A stretch of 64,000 bases of DNA from Typha latifolia (lineage: Eukaryota; Streptophyta; Magnoliopsida; Poales; Typhaceae). The stretch covers positions 6,262,001-6,326,000 of the forward strand of contig CM034099.1 of assembly GCA_019914945.1 (NCBI GenBank), given 5' to 3'. The position numbers and the translations under genes are program-made. The notes under the pieces were generated by a model. It did not search any database, was not told the DNA's origin, and was given only the letters and a program-made list of their open reading frames with translations. Below, in pieces: positions 60,327 to 64,000 of this stretch (position 1 is its first letter; the number at the start of each line of letters is the position of its first letter).

Positions 60327-62626
60327 ATGGACTCGGATTCGTGGAGCCGCCTCTCCTCTGCCGCATCGAAGCGCCTCCAATCGCGATACGGTGCGCGCTC
60401 GATTGCTTTTTTTTTCTTTTTTCTTTTTCCCCCCTAATCCTTCTATTTGCGCGGTTTGACCGGCTTTTCGGGTCTCCAGAGCAGTACCTAGGGTTCGAAG
60501 AGATCGATGGTGGTGATGACGAGCCTTCACTGGTGTTCGGTTGCCCTTTCTGTGGCGAGGATTTAGATTTCGTGGGGCTTTGCTGCCACATCGATGATGA
60601 GCACCCCATCGAGGCCAAGAATGGGGTAATGCTTTCTTTCACCTATTTTAGAGATGCACTGGTTCATTTCTACCGTCAAAAATGAATTTTTATGATGAAA
60701 TTTATTGTACTCATGTCGTAGATTAAGCTTTCCTGTCTTGTTCTATGACTTTTCTTTCTTTTTTTCTAAAAAATGGGAGGAAATGGTGAATTGATCCCTA
60801 TTGTCGGCAAATTATTCATGTGGTCTCATTTTTGTCGTAGCGATCCCTGTGGTGTGCTACAATATCTATGCAATCGGTAAATATATACTTTAGAAAAGTC
60901 CGCAAGGATTAAGAAATTGCTATCTTAGTAATGGGATCCGATGGTCCACTTATTCCTTTTCATTCTTGAGCAGTGGAGCTCTACCATATACTCTCTTCTG
61001 ATCAGTGATCACCCCACAATAACCCGCTCGGACACGGCTTTTGTTTTGTATTTAGTTGGAAAAGAGTTCCATCTTGTGTAATTTACTATAGAATCATCGA
61101 AATTGTTTTGTTCTTTTATGCTACCCACGAATTTCATGAGGAAATTTATGGAAGATGGACAAACTTCCTTGATGCAAAATTGTGGATGTTTGTGTTAGTA
61201 TCTAACAAAGTAGGGCGGTATATCGATAGCTTGTCATACCTGACAGTTTGTTCAAATTTATTTAGTTCTTGTACGAGTGTACGACACGGTAAATTGTCTT
61301 TCCCATGCATAATGCAGCACAACAATCTATTTTAAGTCAAAATGTGGACGGTTTTATGAAAGCACACTGGTAGACTACTTAGTGATGATTAGATGTTTAT
61401 ATGAGCAATAATTGGCAGGACGTTAACAATGGGCTTCATATATTCTGTCAATATGACTGTTATTGGTTCTGAGATCTGGAAAGACTTGCTTTTTTGTAGG
61501 TATGTCCCATTTGTGCAGGCAGGGTTGGGATGGACTTGGTTGGGCACATGATAATGCAGCACGATAGTTACTTCAAGATATCCTTTTCTTTATAACTGAT
61601 AAAATTTGCTTTTAGCTGAACTTTAGCACAATCTAGTTCGCTTTGAGGATAGTGTACATATGACCACAATTGCTGTCTCAGAACACCAATAGATGAGCAC
61701 AATTCAAAATACTTCTTGTGTTCCTTAATAGTAATTCACATGCAACATGTGCACCGTAGGCGGAGATTCCGCAAAGCTTCTTCAGGTTCCCATTCAGTGC
61801 TGTCTTTGTTGAGAAAGGAACTAAGAGAAGGCAATCTGCAATCCCTTCTTGGAGGATGTTCTTACACTGCTCCTCCTCCTGTGGCAGCGCCGGACCCATT
61901 TCTATCATCACTGATTTACACTTCGCCTGTGGCTGAAGCATCAAGAAATTTGCAACCTGAGTCTTTGGATAAGAAGAGCGTGGATGAAAAAGTGGTAGCA
62001 AGGTACATTGCCCATCTACATCTTTCTCTTTTGTGCCCATTTCCTGTTGCAGCATAATTTTTGACATGACATGACCAGCACTATTCTTTTTGTAGTTTCT
62101 TCTCGAACCTAGCTAATGTTCTGTTGCTTCCATGCTGAACTTAACATTTAAAAGAAAAAAAAATCTATTTATATGTTATAATACTGGACAACTCATGAGG
62201 TTGTCAGAATCCATCATTTTATTAAGTCGAAGGTTTATGAGAACATGATTTAGCTTAATGATTGAAATGGTAGGATTGGCTGATTGCTATTAACTCATAA
62301 GCATGACAAAGGTAGTCAAAACTTTTTATTTTTCTAATATGTTGATCGTGTTAATCTATAGAGTATATATAGACCCTTCTATAGCCAGCTTTGTCAATCT
62401 CCACCTAAACGTTAGTTCCACAGGTTTAATTTGTATCTGATCATGCTACCATCCTCTCATGCTGGTGCATCTGATTATTTTCTGTTGGATTTTCTTTTCC
62501 TCAATATTTCAATGTATTTGCAGAGCGGAACCATCTTTATCCGACAAGGATCAGAAAGAAAGGGCCCAAAGGAGTAAATTTGTGCGCGAGCTCGTGCTGT
62601 CGACTATATTTGATGACTCATTATGA
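60327..62626 (+). CDS. Di19: Di19 (dehydration-induced 19) zinc-finger protein
   Basis: Nuclear stress-response protein with two atypical C2H2-like fingers, 217 residues. Exons 60327-60390, 60480-60625, 61500-61577, 61740-62002, 62524-62626; in phase throughout. The start MDSDSWSRLSSAASKR and EQYLGFEEIDG are family signatures. Finger 1 (CPFCGEDLDFVGLCCHIDDEH, residues 43-63) and finger 2 (CPICAGRVGMDLVGHMIMQH, 72-91) are complete. A basic RRRRFRK stretch near 102-108 may be a nuclear signal. The C-terminal domain has SLLRKELREGNLQSLLGG, then SDKDQKERAQRSKFVREL and LSTIFDD. Arabidopsis Di19 proteins are phosphorylated by calcium-dependent kinases and respond to drought and salt. The third intron has AT-AC ends with U12 signals; the other three are GT-AG. 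A (TC)n 5' UTR precedes the start. Confidence 0.93.
61578..61739 (+). other. U12-type AT-AC intron in Di19
   Basis: After TTCAAG the intron starts ATATCCTTTT, the exact U12 donor consensus. No GT donor is available before an in-frame stop 15 bases on. TTCCTTAAT at 61721-61729 matches the U12 branch-point consensus, and the intron ends TTCAC at 61739, about 11-12 nt after the branch adenosine. Splicing restores the frame into the conserved basic RRRRFRK segment. An alternative AC acceptor 15 nt downstream would also keep frame. Confidence 0.82.
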
Positions 62627-63868
62627 GATGTATTCACTCTATGGTGGTAGCAGAATCCTTGAGGGATCAGAGGATTGCCTGCAGGGTATGCCATTGTTAT
62701 CTTCGCTGCTCACTGGAATCTCCAAACCGAGGCAGACTCAAGCTAGAGAACCTAGATTTCAAGTTGTTACATTCCAGAGAGCAAAGTGCACCACAACATA
62801 TCAATGTATTTAATTTTTACCTTCACATTATAAGGGGCAATGTGCATAATTTTTTTTCCGAAGGAATTACCAAATTATCTTTGATAGTCAGACATCAGAT
62901 GTGGCTGTGCTATTTAAGATACTATGTTGTAACACCGAAAGAAATACTGCCATTGTCAAAGGAAAATTGCTGTCTTGAAGATAAGATGTGTCTACTTTAT
63001 CATCTCTGTTATCGTTAGCTATCTTTGTAGCTCGATTGCTTAATCTGACAATTGTTAGAAGAAATGAACTGGTTCTAATAGAAACATGCCATACTTTTCG
63101 TTTATGCATCAAATTGCTATCACGCTACTATAATCCTATGGGGGTAAAGTCCCGTGAGAAAGGTTATGAGTTTAATTTTTTTTCATGAATGGTTGATCAA
63201 GTTGTTTAATTTATATATCAAGGTGGAAGGCTGGTGTTTTTATTTAGCTTAGGATTATGATTAACCTATGAGATTATAATCTTATCAAAATAAGAAAAAA
63301 GAAATAAGACATATTTTTCGTTTATGCATAGAAGTAATACTTGGCCTTTGACTACTAGCTTGATATCTTTATGCTCCCTAGCTCCCCTCTTTCTTTCGAT
63401 TTATTATAATATTTTACCTCCTAAAGTATTCTCGGTTTCAGAATCTTAAAATTTCGCTCTCAATTCCTCAAATGCAGTGAGAATATATACTTTTTAGATA
63501 GTTTGATATCAAAATATATTTATATTATCAAACAGCAAAGGAGATATGGGCCGAATAAAAAACTAATATTTTTTAGATATAAAAATACTAAAAGTTCATC
63601 AAGCTTTAATTAATATATTAAACCGTTTAGTTTAGACTTCAAATCTTGTATATGGCGGAACTATTGCTCTAATCTACTGAAATATTATTTCAAATCACCG
63701 CGCTCTCGAACTACTCCTCTAAATTAAGTCTAAATTAAGTTGGTATGTAAACGGCTATGGTTTTTAGTGACAAAGATAGAAAGAGATAATAGTTGGATTC
63801 TTTGATGGCAGTTGATCGTCTGCAATCTCCAATGCTGGACACTTCAGTTTCTACTTGTCAGCGCATAG

Positions 63869-63900
<32 letters not shown>

Positions 63901-63958
63901 GCGTGGCTTCTCTTCCGAAGTACGTCGAGGTCTAGGGTTAGGATTCCTGCTCTCTCCA
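62627..63958. other. Di19 3' flank and upstream region of the next gene
   Basis: AT-rich spacer. ORFs of 60-130 codons occur downstream of the Di19 stop but are 3' UTR or random sequence with no domain. A (TC)n run at about 63873-63900 precedes the next start and probably lies in its 5' UTR. Confidence 0.5.
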
Positions 63959-64000
63959 ATGTCCTCCGAGCTAACTTCCCTAGGCGACGGGGCCAACGGA
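63959..64000 (+). CDS. Start of a gene cut by the window end (partial)
   Basis: ATG at 63959 opens a frame that continues past the edge with 14 visible codons (MSSELTSLGDGANG). It follows a (TC)n stretch and GC-richer sequence like the 5' UTRs of the neighbouring Di19 gene, which is why I read it as a real start. Too little is visible to name a family. Confidence 0.45.
   Translation, partial: MSSELTSLGDGANG

Noticed and set aside
62580..63188. Plus-strand ORFs after the Di19 stop
   Set aside because: The first overlaps the last Di19 exon in another frame; the others lie in the 3' flank and have no family resemblance.
1..64000. CRISPR array, prophage, insertion sequence or operon
   Set aside because: None seen. 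Spliced nuclear plant genes throughout; direct repeats are microsatellites or transposon remnants.
1..64000. tRNA, rRNA or snRNA genes
   Set aside because: I looked for GGTTCRANNCC-type B boxes and rRNA-like blocks by eye and found no convincing one. A covariance-model scan would be decisive.

Overview
The window is nuclear DNA of a flowering plant. It has AT-rich intergenic space, GT-AG introns often longer than 1 kb, decayed transposon fragments, and typical plant gene families. Some genes are markedly GC-rich and intronless or nearly so (CP12, the RING-H2 gene, the proline-rich protein) beside AT-rich, many-exon genes. Together with the long introns this suggests a non-grass monocot such as a palm or relative; that is inference, and no species is claimed. 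I rebuilt exon structures by hand from splice sites and reading-frame continuity; every complete model below closes in frame.

Layout. 138-7584 (-): an ALE2-like receptor kinase of the At4g02010 type. 10508-13674 (-): a CRK2-type cysteine-rich (DUF26) receptor kinase. 16842-17857 (-): a group IIe WRKY factor. 19429-22759 (-): a UBC32-type tail-anchored E2 enzyme. 23847-25992 (+): a TENA_E-type thiamin salvage protein. 26607-26999 (-): chloroplast CP12. 28384-36343 (-): an organellar class I release factor RF2 (PrfB). 37426-47003 (+): a FAM91 trafficking protein. 49906-50367 (+): an ATL-like RING-H2 ligase. 51478-52038 (-): a proline-rich, probably GPI-anchored wall protein. 55057-58553 (+): a DPD1-like DEDDh exonuclease. 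60327-62626 (+): a Di19 zinc-finger protein. 63959-64000 (+): the start of one more gene, cut by the window edge.

These are independent nuclear genes, not an operon or cluster. Two head-to-head pairs share about 1.1 kb of upstream DNA (UBC32-like/TENA and PrfB/FAM91). TENA and CP12 converge.

I found no new multi-gene system. The most notable signals are: an apparent U12-type AT-AC intron in the Di19 gene; an RTE-type LINE remnant with a 154-bp internal tandem duplication in an intron of the first receptor kinase; several MITE-like elements in introns, one with a perfect 8-bp target duplication; a two-copy repeat family at 23.2 and 48.5 kb; and an orphan coding-like stretch beside the CRK gene.
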